From NCBI GenBank assembly GCA_000181795.3, contig CM012953.1, forward strand, positions 6,210,874-6,274,873: a stretch of 64,000 nucleotides of DNA, read 5' to 3'. Shown piece after piece: positions 50,146 through 62,500 of this stretch. The notes beneath the pieces were generated by a model, which was not told the DNA's origin, made no database searches, and was given only the letters and a program-made list of their open reading frames with translations. The DNA comes from Trichinella spiralis (Eukaryota; Nematoda; Enoplea; Trichinellida; Trichinellidae). Numbering within the stretch: position 1 is the first letter of the stretch; the number at the start of each line of letters is the position of its first letter. A program made the position numbers and the translations under genes.

Positions 50146-51420
50146 ACTGCGCAGACTGCAGTCTTTCCCATAATAATTTTCATAACATTCGCATCTGTGT
50201 TCAAAAAATAGCAATAAATATTAATTCAAAAAATAATTGAGAACTTTTTTATTATACGAATAAGTGCCGTTCCGCTTGATGCATTCGCCGTGTTCACAGA
50301 CATCCATCTGGCATTCGTCAATGTCGTCTTCGCAAAACGGACCAGTAAATCCTCCGATACAGATGCATCCAGTCTCGACAACACATATACCATCGTTCTG
50401 GCATGGACTTTCCTCACAGCTAAGAATAGCAGCAGCATTACAGTCAACTCCTAAATAAAAAAAAATAAATAAATACAAAGTGGAAACGCTGAAGAAACAT
50501 TTGATATATGCTCTTCGCGAAACAAATTCCAACTTTTAATTTCAAAAATTATTGTAAAAGTACATACAATGTAATATATACGGGTCATTATGTAAAAGTT
50601 CTAAATTTGCGAAGCAAAGTAGAAACTAAACGCGCTATATTATCTTGTAGCTATTATACTTAACTAAAATTATGCATTCGTTCAAAAAAAATATTGTAAA
50701 TTACAAGTGAAAAATAAATTTAACTATAAATAAAAGTTGAAGGAAATTTATTATAATTAGTGCTTTTCAATATTTCTAAAAAAAACCTGCAAACTATTTT
50801 CCGATCAGTGTTGATTTTTAAGGAAAAGGAATAAAAATTATATTTTTCTATATGATGAAGCCAATTTGTAAAATTATACCTCAGAATTGTATTAATCAAA
50901 AAAGAAAATTCCCCTTTCACATACCCTCTGGACATGAGCAGCTTAATAAAATTGTACCGTTCGGTTTTATATTGTAAGTGCAATTGCCACCATTTTTACA
51001 AGGATTTTCAATGCACGGATCTTTAAATTGGCAATTTTTACCAATATATCCAGTTGAACATCTGAAAAATTATTTTCATCAATAAAAAGAAAGTGAACAT
51101 AATTGCATTAAAAATTTTTTTGTAATAAAATAAAAATAGAAATTAATATTTCACATTCCAGAATGAAGAATAATATGAAAACAACAAATCACAACTGACT
51201 GGCATCTGCTGATATTTTGTTCAACAACAAGTTGTCCACCGTTTTCACACAAATTGGTTTCATTGATCGCGGAAGCTAAAAACCAAAAAATGAAAAATTA
51301 TTTTTGATTATTAATTAATAAATATCACAAAAATTTACATATTTCCGTATAGGTAATTTCGTTTGGCGGTGAAGCGTATATTAGCAGTGAAGTGGACCAA
51401 AACAGCGCCAACAGAAACAT
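49666..51420 (-). CDS. Type I membrane protein with six EGF-like repeats
   Basis: Six exons in transcript order: 51339-51420, 51200-51275, 50925-51061, 50258-50450, 50049-50194, 49666-49973; 313 aa. Signal peptide (MFLLALFWSTSLLIYA), then about six EGF-like units, and a C-terminal TM helix (YCKILLYITLVLFLITFFYL) with only a few residues after it. Unit 1 keeps four of six Cys: the first and third, which pair with each other, are both missing. Unit 4 starts DIDEC as calcium-binding EGFs do. Unit 5 begins with nine Asn encoded by an AAT run. Unit 6 is NIDDC...GRYCED. The EGF chain and membrane anchor recall Notch/Delta/Crumbs-type surface proteins, but there is no DSL domain, LNR repeat or signalling tail, so the role is unknown; adhesion or a decoy ligand would be guesses. 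Confidence 0.82.
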
Positions 51421-52868
51421 CGTGACAGGAAGAAAGAACGCAACACTCGAGTTGGGATGACGAAAAAGAAAACTCACTGAGCAATAACTTAACAACAAAT
51501 GAAAAGAATACAACTAGTAGAATTAATTTATACAATTTAATTGTTGTTGTTGTTGTTTTATCTGAAAAATAATAATAATTCAAATATGAATAAAAAAATA
51601 AAAAAATAAATTCTCAAGTTTAGAAAAAAAATTGTTTTTGAATTTTTTCATCCGAATTACATTGGCTGCAGATGTGATTGGGAATTTTTCGAGCAGCTTG
51701 AAATTTTCATTTCCCACGTTTCAAACTTTTCCGTTGAAAATAAGTAACAAAGCAGCAATGAATGGCAATTCAATCTATTTTATTGTGAAGAAAATTTCAT
51801 TTTGTTGCAAATGTAAATTTTTTACACAACGCTTTTCTCCCATTCATTCATTCATTCATATTGTGATCAATGAATTTTTATTCTGCTCGTTGAGAATATT
51901 ATATATGTATATACAGTCAGCCCTCCACTGATTGTTATTGTAATCCATTCTATTTGTCAATTTTTGGTTTCTTTTTAATGGTCAATTTTCTGATATTTAA
52001 TGTTTTCATATTTATATTAAAAATATTACTGTGACTGTAACGGCAACCGTGGAATTGTACCTGCATAACACGGTCGCCATCACATTACTATTCAATGGTA
52101 CTTGATCAAATTAATTATTTTAATGAAACTGAGTAAAATGGTGAATCCACCGGGCACCTTTACACGTGATATTAATAGCATTCGTAACTTTTAAATTTGT
52201 AGACATTGCACCCTGCAGCCTATTTTATGTTAGTCCAATTTAAACTATTCCTTAATAACAATGGATACATGTTGTACATTGAGTATATAATTTGGAACAT
52301 CCCAAATATTTCTTCTTTTTGCCAGTATATTTCAATTTATATGCCTTTCCTTCAAAAACAAGGGACAGTTTACCGCAACGCTTGGTAACAAGACGCAATT
52401 CAGAATTAGCAGACATAAAGAGAAGAATAGTAAAAAAATTATTGTTCACAGGAATAGCATCTATTCTAAATCTGGCAAGGGGCCCATCTGACATCACAAA
52501 TGTCAACCCTCTCCTATGGTTTTCAACTGAATTGCTTGCTTGTTCAAATCTGTTATATCGATGAAATATCCACTTCTGGACAAGATTTAGGAAAATCGAT
52601 AATCCACCTGAAAAATCTTGAATGTGGCGCCAACAGTTTTAATTTATCCACAAATAACACATCAAAGAATGCGATATCCACTGCCCCGTGAAATGGAGAA
52701 GTTTTAACAGCTTTTCGGCCGTTTACTGCTTTCTTTCTGTTGTCATCATCAAAGTGCTTTACTTTTTATTTTGCCGCGTTCATAAATACTGTTCAAAAAT
52801 TATGTAGACGACAGAAATGGGGTCTGTATTCAACAGAGAACCTGAGTGTCATTAATAATACGGTAGAC

Positions 52869-52883
52869 CCGGAAGTGACGTAA
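52869..52883 (+). promoter_or_regulatory. ETS-CRE composite motif
   Basis: CCGGAAGTGACGTAA joins a full ETS core (CCGGAAGT) to a CRE half (TGACGTAA), a layout typical of housekeeping promoters in animals. It sits in a local GC-richer island (about 52860-53100) with no gene model downstream, so it may be a promoter of a non-coding or repeat-derived transcript, or chance. Confidence 0.3.
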
Positions 52884-53849
52884 TAGGGGATTTTTGGGGC
52901 GTGGTTGCTGGCGAGATAGTGTCGTGGCTTGTCGTTGTTAGTAGTTTGCCTTTAGCGTGTTTTGCTTTTCTTGGTGTGTTATTCTTTGATTTCTTGTCTG
53001 ATTATCTCCGGCTCAGTGTTATTCCTTGAGTAAACTGTTTGACACTCAATCGAGTTTTTAAATAACAGTTGTCGCCTTATAAGTCGGATTGTCTAACACA
53101 TTGGACACTCCTGGCCTTGCAATAACAACTCAGACATACAGTCCACTAACATCGGAGACGAGTGACTTGTTGTTTCGCTCGTTACAAATTATGTCAACCG
53201 ACAGTTGCTTTGCTCGTCAGATGAATTACACTTTAGCTAGCAATTATACGAGATTTATGCACAATATGCTTTTCTGTTTGTCAGAAATTGTTCTGAATTG
53301 AATTGAAATTTAGGACAATGGAAAAATCTACAAATGATAAATTGACCACAGCTGCAGTTATTCAGCTAAGAGTAGTATGATTGCCGAATGTTAGCATCGG
53401 AATATGTTTCTAATTTTATGTAGCCTGACTGTTTTCTCTGATAATCTTTCTTGCTTACAGTCAAAGAATTCTACTTTCATCTTCACAAAATTTGGCTCTA
53501 TTTCACCTGTGTTATTTATTGTTTCCTTTCATATGTTTTATTTAAATAAAAAAATTAAAATATACAATTTTATTTACAAATCAAAAAATTTATTTATAAA
53601 TTTGATGTAAATTGTAAACTTTTTTTTCAACTAGTGAGTTGGTGAACACTTAAGTTGCCATCACTTTGCATTTGCAACCTTTTAACTTGTAATTCAACGA
53701 TAGCCTAATGTTGAACATTCAAAATCAAAAGCAGCGCTTCGGATTTATTGTTGCATTTTAAAATTATTTTATATAACAAGTGAACGTTAAACAAAATTAT
53801 TCACACAAAACAACAAACTTCATCGGCATGTAAAAAAGGCATAGATGAA

Positions 53850-54200
53850 TGTTTTAAAAAGAAAGAAACTTTGTAAAGATTAAAATTCTTGAAAATATTT
53901 GTATAAAGCATTTCCAGTAAAATCAATCAGATGCTAACAATTTAGCAGTTGTCACTTGTTGGTTTAGCTGGAAAACTGCAACTGTGAACAATTTATCAAA
54001 TTGTTCATTTTCCCTTTGTATTAAAATCCCCTTTACCAACAGATGTGATGTGACGAGAAAAGCGAAGAATGTTTGACAAAGGGCATATGCGTGAAATCGT
54101 GCGTAAAATTCAGTGAAATTGCGAGCTAACGCGTAACGTTAGCATTAGTGCCATTTGTGAGCAAATGTTGCCACAATATTCCAGATTTTTCAAGCAGATT
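53850..54200. repeat. Diverged dispersed repeat (second copy)
   Basis: Shares collinear blocks with about 9150-9660, for example an ACTGCAGTTG/ACTGCAACTG word followed by ACAATTTATCAA and CCCTTTGTA, and a GTTAGCATT...GCCATTTGT block further on. Divergence is high, so it is an old copy. Confidence 0.5.
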
Positions 54201-55041
54201 ATATGCAGTTTTCTGATATTGCACCCAGAAGTTTACATCAAATCTAGATAACAAATTTCAACTGGCAACAAATCCAGTTACAAACAGTAGAAGCAGATTT
54301 TTACATACAGTCAGAAACGAACCCCATTTTCACCATTTTACCACTTTTCTCTTCTCTGTGCTTGAATTCGCTTTGATTCATCTTCTCTCCTTGCTGACAA
54401 TTTGCATTTGGTTTTAAATAATCGAAATAACTATAATTTGATGCATGAAGGTACAAATCATCTCCTGAAACACACAAATTTTGATGAAAAACCGTGGATT
54501 TTCAATCGTGTAAGTAATAATTTATTATTGTAATATTCCATTTTTATCAGTCAGCATATTGATTTCTCATTTAGGTGAGAAATGGATGTAGGGATACAGT
54601 TTACACCAACCTCGAAGTGAATACTGTTTTGAGAACAACACCTCATGCTGCCATGACTGACTGCAGAATACGATGGCGGTATGCGTACGATGGAGCAGTT
54701 CTTAAGAGCTGTTGCTGATGATGTTCCGGAGCCGGTGAATTTCTGAGTGCCACCTTTTCTGCACCATCATTTTGTATTTTCTTATTCTTTGTACAGTTTA
54801 TTTTTGTTTGTATTATAGTATATTATATTATATTGCATTGTATTATACTTTTTGCCACTGAATAAATTTTTACCACTGAAATTTATATGTAACTTCATCA
54901 AATTAACATAAATTAATAGAAAGCAAACTTTGAAACAAGTTCTACAAAATACCGAATAGTACGCAAGCAATAAACCGAGTCAGTTTAGCTTAAAGTAAAG
55001 CAAATTTCTTATGTATGATGAGCAGATGTATAAACATAATT

Positions 55042-55693
55042 CAGTGGTTCTCAAACTTTTCTGGGCTGCGACCCACCTGCTTGCCATGCATATTTTGAAA
55101 GCCATGAGGAGTTAAAGAAAAAATATTAGTTTAATACTTTTAATTTTTTAATGAACAAGCCTAATTATAATGTATAAGCTTATCTGTCAAATGCATAATG
55201 AGGTGTATGCGAACAGTGGGCTTGTTTTCTGTTTTGACTGATGACTTCTTCGACGTCCGCTCTAACACGTGTTAGTTTTAGTCGCAAGATGTCGGATAAT
55301 TGCGGCTTACTTCAAAATTTGCTTTTAATTCTATTCATTGCTGAAAATCCAATTTTGCACAAGTAGGAAGTAGTAAAAGGAAGCAGCACTTTTAATGCGG
55401 CGGTGGAAAAAGTTGGATATGTGTTTTAAACTAATAGTCAAAACTGTATTATGTTTTACGATCAAAACTGACTTTAAAAGAAGAATGTTCAGGCAAATCG
55501 ATTAATTCTCAGTCTGCTTTTGTGGATATGCCGGTACGAACAACATCTGCGTGCTGTGAGAAACCGGACAGAAATAGTGATTCTGAAGTTTAATTGTTCA
55601 CCCAACAATTTTCGATAAACAAAACTCCTAACAAAAACGAAGACTACTCTCGTACTTTAATATTTTACGCAACCCACACTTCAAGAACCACTG
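55042..55693. mobile_element. hAT-like non-autonomous DNA transposon
   Basis: Terminal inverted repeats CAGTGGTTCT at both ends (55042 inward and 55693 inward), extended imperfectly on each side through a GTGGGTTGCG/TGGGCTGCGA block. Flanked by ACATAATT (55034-55041) and ATATAATT (55694-55701), an 8-bp duplication with one mismatch. TIR sequence and 8-bp duplication are hallmarks of hAT elements. The 652-bp interior has no intact transposase; several short frames could be remnants. Confidence 0.85.
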
Positions 55694-55701
55694 ATATAAT
55701 T

Positions 55702-56396
55702 AATTATACACAAAAATGTAACCGCAAAAAAATTCTTTTTAAAGCTTATAATTTTGAAATGCTAGTCAGCCTTTAATTTTATTTAAGGCTACTCCTAATA
55801 TATAGAGAACAAAAATAGTAAAGCTTTGAATATCAGGAAACTGACAATTAAAAAGAACCCAAAATTCGACAAATAGGACGTATTACAACGACAGCCAGTG
55901 AAATTAAAAAAATATGTATACGTATTTTCCCATGATATATATTTACATTGCACTCACATGCAAACCTGCATGTGCATTTGTATTGTTGTGATATGTCAAT
56001 TTTGTAGTGGTCTGTGTCGTGGATGACGACGATCAGAGACAAAGTTAAGAGAGAAAAGGAGAGAAAGAGAGCGATAGCGTGCGTAGCTATCGTATCCGGA
56101 TCAATGATGATGGAATGATAACAAATTCAAATATCGGGTATAGTGTATGTCAGGGCACTCAGGTACATGCTGTACTGTAGCCTCTATGGTCTGCATTTTT
56201 GATAATGTTAAAAAAAATTTTAATTTCAAAATTGCTAGTTAGCATAATGAATAGTTAAATTAACAAAAAATATTCACATTCAAGATAAATGCATGAATAT
56301 GCATAGCTGGTTTAATTGATGCTTTCATCAACGATTATTTTTATATTTGATTTTTAAAATAACTTTTTTTGATATTTGTCAAATATTTTGCAAAAA
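55702..56396. other. Spacer downstream of legumain
   Basis: AT-rich apart from a purine-rich GAGA run near 56048-56073. No gene. Confidence 0.4.
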
Positions 56397-58454
56397 TTAT
56401 TGAATATCATCGTAAAGCTTATCGTAGGAACAAAAATCTTTGATTTTTTCCACAGTTTCATGAACTGGCAACTGCATTATGCACGCATTTGCAAAAACGT
56501 ACGAATATTTCATCGCATAGGGATTCTGTAAATTGATTTTAAAAATTTCCAACTTTTTAATGCAATTCATTTCACAACTTACTTTTCCAAATTTGAAGCA
56601 ATACTTTGTAAATGCATTTATTAATTTTTCATGACATTCCAAATCTTTCAGCTCAACATCCATTCTCTGCATCATGTCATTTGTATTTACCATTCCATTT
56701 GCCATTACTTCTGACAAATGTTTTATAAAATTATCCAAAAAAGCTCTTTTCTGAAATAAAAATACGCATATGAAAAATTATAATTTTTAAAAATAGATTA
56801 CCATTTTCAGCATATTATATTCATTTATTGCATTCGACTTCGTTTGATTATTTTTTGGGTGGGAAGTTAACTTCTGAACCTGACGTCTCAATATTTCCAA
56901 CGGAACATCCAAACTTGGAACAACATCCGTCAAGCCACCGCTCTTAATATTTGCACTATTTGCGTTGATTTCCACATTTCCAAAATACCGCGCCATTTTT
57001 GTCCATTGAACTGATAAATCACCGTAAAGTTGTACATGACTAGTAGTAACCAAAGATTGCACGGCGTTAAACTCTTGTTTCACATATATTTCCTTAATAT
57101 TATTCTAAAATATTAAATTATGGGACAAAAAATGCAAATAGTATGACTCATTTATCTTACTCCATCAGCATATTCCATCCAAGCCACAGAGAATGCATCG
57201 CCCAAGAATGTATCAACTGTTTCATCATAATAGCACGCATAAGAGCTTTCTTCATGATTCGCAGCCGTCATGGCAAGTACTTAAAATGCTTTAATTTACG
57301 AAAAAGAATATATATATATATTTATTTAGTTAAAAATAATAAACGAGAGCATTTGGTTCATATTTAAAATTGAATTTTTTTTATTTGAAAATTTCTTACT
57401 CTTTGTATTGTTGGATAAAATATTTCGAAACATGGACCCAGCATAGCAAGCTTCAATGTGCAAAAGCATCTGAAAATTTGAATACAATTTCATTTCATGT
57501 AAAAAAGAAGAGTGAACATTTATTTAAAAAAATAATTACATTTCTGAACATTTTTCGTTGATGCATTTTTTCCAAAGTTTTGTTCAGCTGAGATGCGTGC
57601 AAATAATTCTAAAAAATAATTTTCAGTTTAATTTTTGAAAAATTGCATCATTTTACCGCATCATCAGGAAAAGCAAGTATGTAATCAGAGCCATGATCGA
57701 CGAAATTCACAAACACATAATCATTTGGACCACTGACAATTAAAACAAAAAAACAAGCATTCAAGTTTAATAAAATTTTTATTATTGAGAATCTTTTAAT
57801 TTTTTTAAAATTCAGAATTAAAAATTCAAAAGTGAATATCATACATGTATTTAAATTAAAAAATTTTCCATTTTAATAATAACTACCTTTTCAACACTCT
57901 TCCAGTTCCTATACCTATCATTTCATCTTCTTCACCAAGTAAGACGTTAATAAAATTTTCAGGTGTTACATCCTACAACATGATACTTAAAAAATAAAAA
58001 AGTCAAATTGTTTGCATTTTGCATAAGTTACGTCTTCTTTGTAATCAATTTTTATTCCACTACAAACTTCAGGACCTTGAATATGATTGAATACCTTTCC
58101 TTGTAGAGGGTTGCTAAAATGGAAGTTTAAAATTTTAATACGCTCCAAGCAGCAGAATGCTTGAAAAATTACTATTCATTTTTTGCAATGTCGTCATACG
58201 ACATGACAATGATGTGCTTTTCTGGAACACCATGTTCAAGTAAAACTTTGTAAGCGTGGCAAATGTCAGCCTTTAATAAATAATGCATGTTATAAAGTTG
58301 GAACTTTTACAGTAGTATTAAAAAGTACCTGATGTCGGTAATTGTACCAACCATTCGAGCCGGACACCAAAACTGCCCAGATGTTATCATTTGCATAGAC
58401 TGTTTGAAAAGTGATGATTAGTTTGAACAAGAACAGCGATTTGAAAATTTCCAT
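56397..58454 (-). CDS. LGMN: Legumain (asparaginyl endopeptidase, C13 family)
   Basis: Lysosomal or secreted cysteine protease cutting after Asn. Eleven exons in transcript order: 58329-58454, 58173-58270, 58032-58113, 57887-57972, 57657-57732, 57540-57608, 57400-57469, 57161-57279, 56802-57104, 56583-56750, 56397-56525; 441 aa (human 433). Signal peptide (about 1-21), then [34 protein letters not shown], catalytic His144 in FVDHGS and catalytic Cys187 in IEACYAGSM, and [14 protein letters not shown], all typical of active legumains rather than GPI8. The C-terminal part keeps the [11 protein letters not shown] block and the Cys pattern of the inhibitory prodomain (NACIM...DFCSYDKLY). In invertebrates such enzymes act in digestion and protease activation; that role here is inference. 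Confidence 0.95.
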
Positions 58455-59522
58455 TTTACTCAAGTTTGCATGGAATGCTGACGTGAAGTTTCGCAGAAAA
58501 ATGTTTTCCTACAAAATAAAACACAGTGAAATGCCAGTTCATCAGTTATGGTTTCTTATGTTTCCCAGATTGGGATTATTTGTTATCTAAGACAAATAAT
58601 TTTTGTTGCCAAAATAAAGAAGCATCAGTTTGTTGGGGAATTATTTGGCCCACGCTTGAATTTTAGTTGACGTCGATATTTGTTTAAAATTCTTATCTGA
58701 AGCTATTTCAAACAGAGATAGTGAAATGGAAATTCTCTGAACGCAAAAGTTGAATGTGAATTTTGAGTGGAATTTGAAAATAAAATTCAACCAGAGCAAA
58801 ATCAAAATTTGAAATTTTACTTATTATTAATAATGTTATTAACATGTAGCATATATTTTTGTTTTCAAATATTACAAAATATATGTTGCATATAAGTAAA
58901 AACATTAAAAAACAAAAATAATGTTCCCAATTCATTGCTATTTTAGGTGAAATTAACAATATGTTTTTAACTTTAAACAAATATTTTTCATTTTGTTTAA
59001 TTTTTTAAAATAACTCATTCAGTAATTGTACTTTAAACAAAGGATGACTTTAAAATTTTATCCCTCATTGAATGAAATGGAAAACTTTAAATTTCAACCA
59101 TTTACTTTATTGCAAGTTAGCCGTCAAGTTGGTCAGTTTAGCTGAATTCAAAATCCCAGTTTTCTGCCTTCTCACACAGAACACCGCAACCTTCGTAGAA
59201 TTTAGTAAGTAAACATTCATTTTATGATTGCAGTAATTTGTTCATTTATTATAATTCATATAATCCTTTCAATTACTCTGCATATTTCCCAACTTTGGTA
59301 AGTGCACATAAGCACATGGAAATTCTTGCCGAATTCCATGTGCACTTAACCAAGTTCGACTGTATAATAAATATACTTTAGTGCTATTAGGTGCATTTTT
59401 AAATATTTTTTGCATTATTATATTTAACATATTGATATTGAACATTTCAATTTTTGTATATAAAACGTATCTTATTTTAATTGTAAAATGAATTTAAAAG
59501 ATCAATTTTCTTAACAGGAATC
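58455..59522. other. Spacer between divergent legumain and the TSP1/EGF gene
   Basis: AT-rich. A pair of inverted words (AAGTGCACATAAG... and ...CCATGTGCACTT) lies near 59298-59350 and could form a hairpin. A TTTTCTTAACAG acceptor ends at 59518, four bases before the next ATG. No gene. Confidence 0.4.
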
Positions 59523-62500
59523 ATGAAACAACCGTTGTCTAAGGAATGCGTGATGAAGCTGTTTAGCATTGTTGTGCTACTTGTTTTAATTTTCAAAGTT
59601 GATGCAATTAGTTATACTTGTCCATTTGAAACATTTCCTGACGGAATAAAAGGAGGCAAAACTTCAAGCGACAAATGCATCAGCATTGTAACACATGAAT
59701 ACGTTAAAAAGTACTATGGTGCAAAAGGAAATTCAACAGAGACTGGTGCGTTAGCTTGTCAGCATTTATTCAAAAATGGTGCTCAAATGGTATTCAGAAA
59801 TGAATCTGATTTGATTTACAATCGCTATGTAAAAATGCTTGAGGATGAATATTTTCTTGTTCACGCTGGCATGGAACAAATGGAAACATCCCACTATTAC
59901 ACTAAAAACCTCTATTCTCCTAAACTTGGCTATACTATATTGTTTTATTGCTATGATTATAAAATGCGCAAATTTGAACCTAAAGATTTTTTCATGCTTA
60001 CCAGATGCTATACTTACAAACACGTAGCCATGAAAGGATATGTATACGATGGCATGCGACATCCTTGGTTAGATGTTTGTCACATTCATTCACCTGATTG
60101 TAATGATGCGGATAAAGGTTTCTTTCCGAAATGTAGATGCTTACAATTTAGAAAACAGCCAATATTGAAGTATGAGAAGTTGTTTGCATGTCAAATTGAA
60201 GGGTGCACCTATTATGCATGCATGCATGACGCATATAGGAACTGTGAAGAAGATCGTGTAAGAAACTGCTCTATTGTTCCAGGAAAAAAAGAGTGTAGAG
60301 AATATACGTATATTTTACATTCTCATCAAGAGAAACCTTTTGGAAAGCCTTGCCGGAAAAGGGATTATGGAAACACCTGCAAATGTCCATGTTCTAATCG
60401 TCCTTGGTCATCCTGGAGTCAAAGTAGTCACACGTGTGGAAAAGGATACAGGCAAAAATCAAAACCTCGAGTACTGTATGAGAATGAAAATGTTAACTGT
60501 AATCAACAACCAGAAAAATGTTGCATTAAAACAGAATCAATTCAACTTAGTGATTGCCTTGAAAAATTTGTCCATTCTGGACTATCATTGGAAAAAGGAT
60601 CTTTCATATGCATGCAAAATGGTGGTGTACCTATACAAACAGACGAAGGATATATTTGCAAATGCGAAGATCCCTTAAAACATGGATATATGTGTGAATA
60701 TGGTATGTTTTTAATAATATGTTTTCCAAAAAAAGTGTTCATCAGTTAATTATTGTTTTTAATTTAACAGAACATGATATCTGCCAAAAGTACCAAGGAA
60801 TTTGTCAAAATGGTGGAACATGTAAAGGAAAAGGAAGATCTTACTATTGTATCTGCCCTAGTAATTTCGAAGGAAAAAATTGTACTAAATGTACGGTTTT
60901 ATATTGCGTAATTCTTTATTCCAATATATTCATTTTATTTCATTTTTATTATAGGTTATTTTATTTTGTTTGTACTGTTTTTTCATAGATTGATAATACA
61001 TTTAATATTTCATAAATTTTTTTTAAGCTGTAAAAGGCTGCGCGCATGAAAATATGTGTCAAAATGGAGGTACTTGTGTAGAGAATGAAAATGGATTATC
61101 TTGCAATTGCCGTTACCCTTATACGGGCGAATTCTGTGAAACAAGTATGTATACAAAATAGTTGCAAATTCACTAAAACACTACTGTGTAAATATATTAG
61201 ATAAAGTGTTTTATTTCAAAAATACGATATCTATAGATGATATTTTTTTAAACACAAAATGATAATCTTTAGGAATGCTTGTTTGTCCTCCACGGCTGTG
61301 TAAAAATGGAGGGACTTGTACAGCTTTTCAAGAACTGCAAGGGTTCCTATGTACTTGCGCAGAACGTTATACAGGAAAATTTTGTGAAACATGTAAAAAA
61401 TATGTTATATATAATATACTGAATTCGATCATATCTAATTTTATTTAGTGATAATGGATGGAGAACCTCCTGAAAATTTGATGAATATGATTGGTCTTGG
61501 CATTGTAGGGGCATTGGTGTTGATCGCAATTGTAATTTATGTTGTGCATAGAATTAAGGAAAGAGAACGAGTAATGCTTTTTATTTATATTTTGAACTAT
61601 TTACTGATTAATAGCGGAGGGGAAACCTTGGAAACTTTTGGAATTTACCACTTCTATCTGCTGCTTTTGCACAGTAATAGATGTTGAATTAAACTTTTTC
61701 TCTTCTAAATGTGAATGTTAAGAAATGTAATTTAAGTTGAAATTTGCATACATTTTTACAGAAAATTTTGCAATATTGTATACTTGAAATATTGCAGTCA
61801 GTTCATTTGTTTTCACTGCTTTTATTATCCGTGTAAGATATTATGTGATCCGTTTTTAGCTAAAGAAATGTAAGAAATTGCTAAAAAAGAAAGAAGCGAG
61901 AGAGTTGGCACGAAAGAAGAAAGAAGCAAAAGAGAAGGCACTGAAACAAAAGAAAGAAGCTAAACTGAAGGCACTGAAACAAAAGAAAGAAGCTAAACTG
62001 AAGGCACTCAAAGAGAAAGAAGCTAAACGGAAGGCACTCAAAGAGAAAGAAGCTAAACAGAAGGCACTCAAAGAGAAAGAAGCTAAAGCGAAAGTAATAT
62101 TTTATTAAAATTTAGCTTAAAAATGAAGATCATAATATGGTGCAACATTTTAATAGGCGGATAAAGCGAAAAGAGAAAAGTCAAAAGAGAAATCCAAAGA
62201 AAAATCTAAAGATAAAGACAAAGGAAAGTCCAAAGAGAAATCCAAAGAAAAAGACAAAGGAAAAGACAAAGGCAAGTCCAAAGAAAAAGATAAAGGAAAA
62301 GATAGAAGAAAATCGAAAGAAAAAGACACAGGAAGTGATAAAGACAAGTCCAAAGAAAAATCCAAAGAAAAAGACAAAGAAAAATCGAAAGAAAAAGACA
62401 CAGAAAGTTATAAAGACCAGTCCAAAGAAAAATCGAAAGAAAAAGACACAGGAAGTTATAAAGACCAGTCCAATGAGAAATCCAAAGAAAATGATAAAGG

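Larger units (their letters stand above)
51421..55041. other. Repeat-rich spacer
   Basis: No gene supported. It holds a possible promoter-like element at 52869-52883, a diverged dispersed repeat at about 53850-54200, and many short AT-rich frames. Confidence 0.4.

Noticed and set aside
56397-58454. GPI8/PIG-K transamidase instead of legumain
   Set aside because: The [16 protein letters not shown] and SLDVPLEIL blocks and the long C-terminal prodomain are legumain features; there is no C-terminal TM segment.
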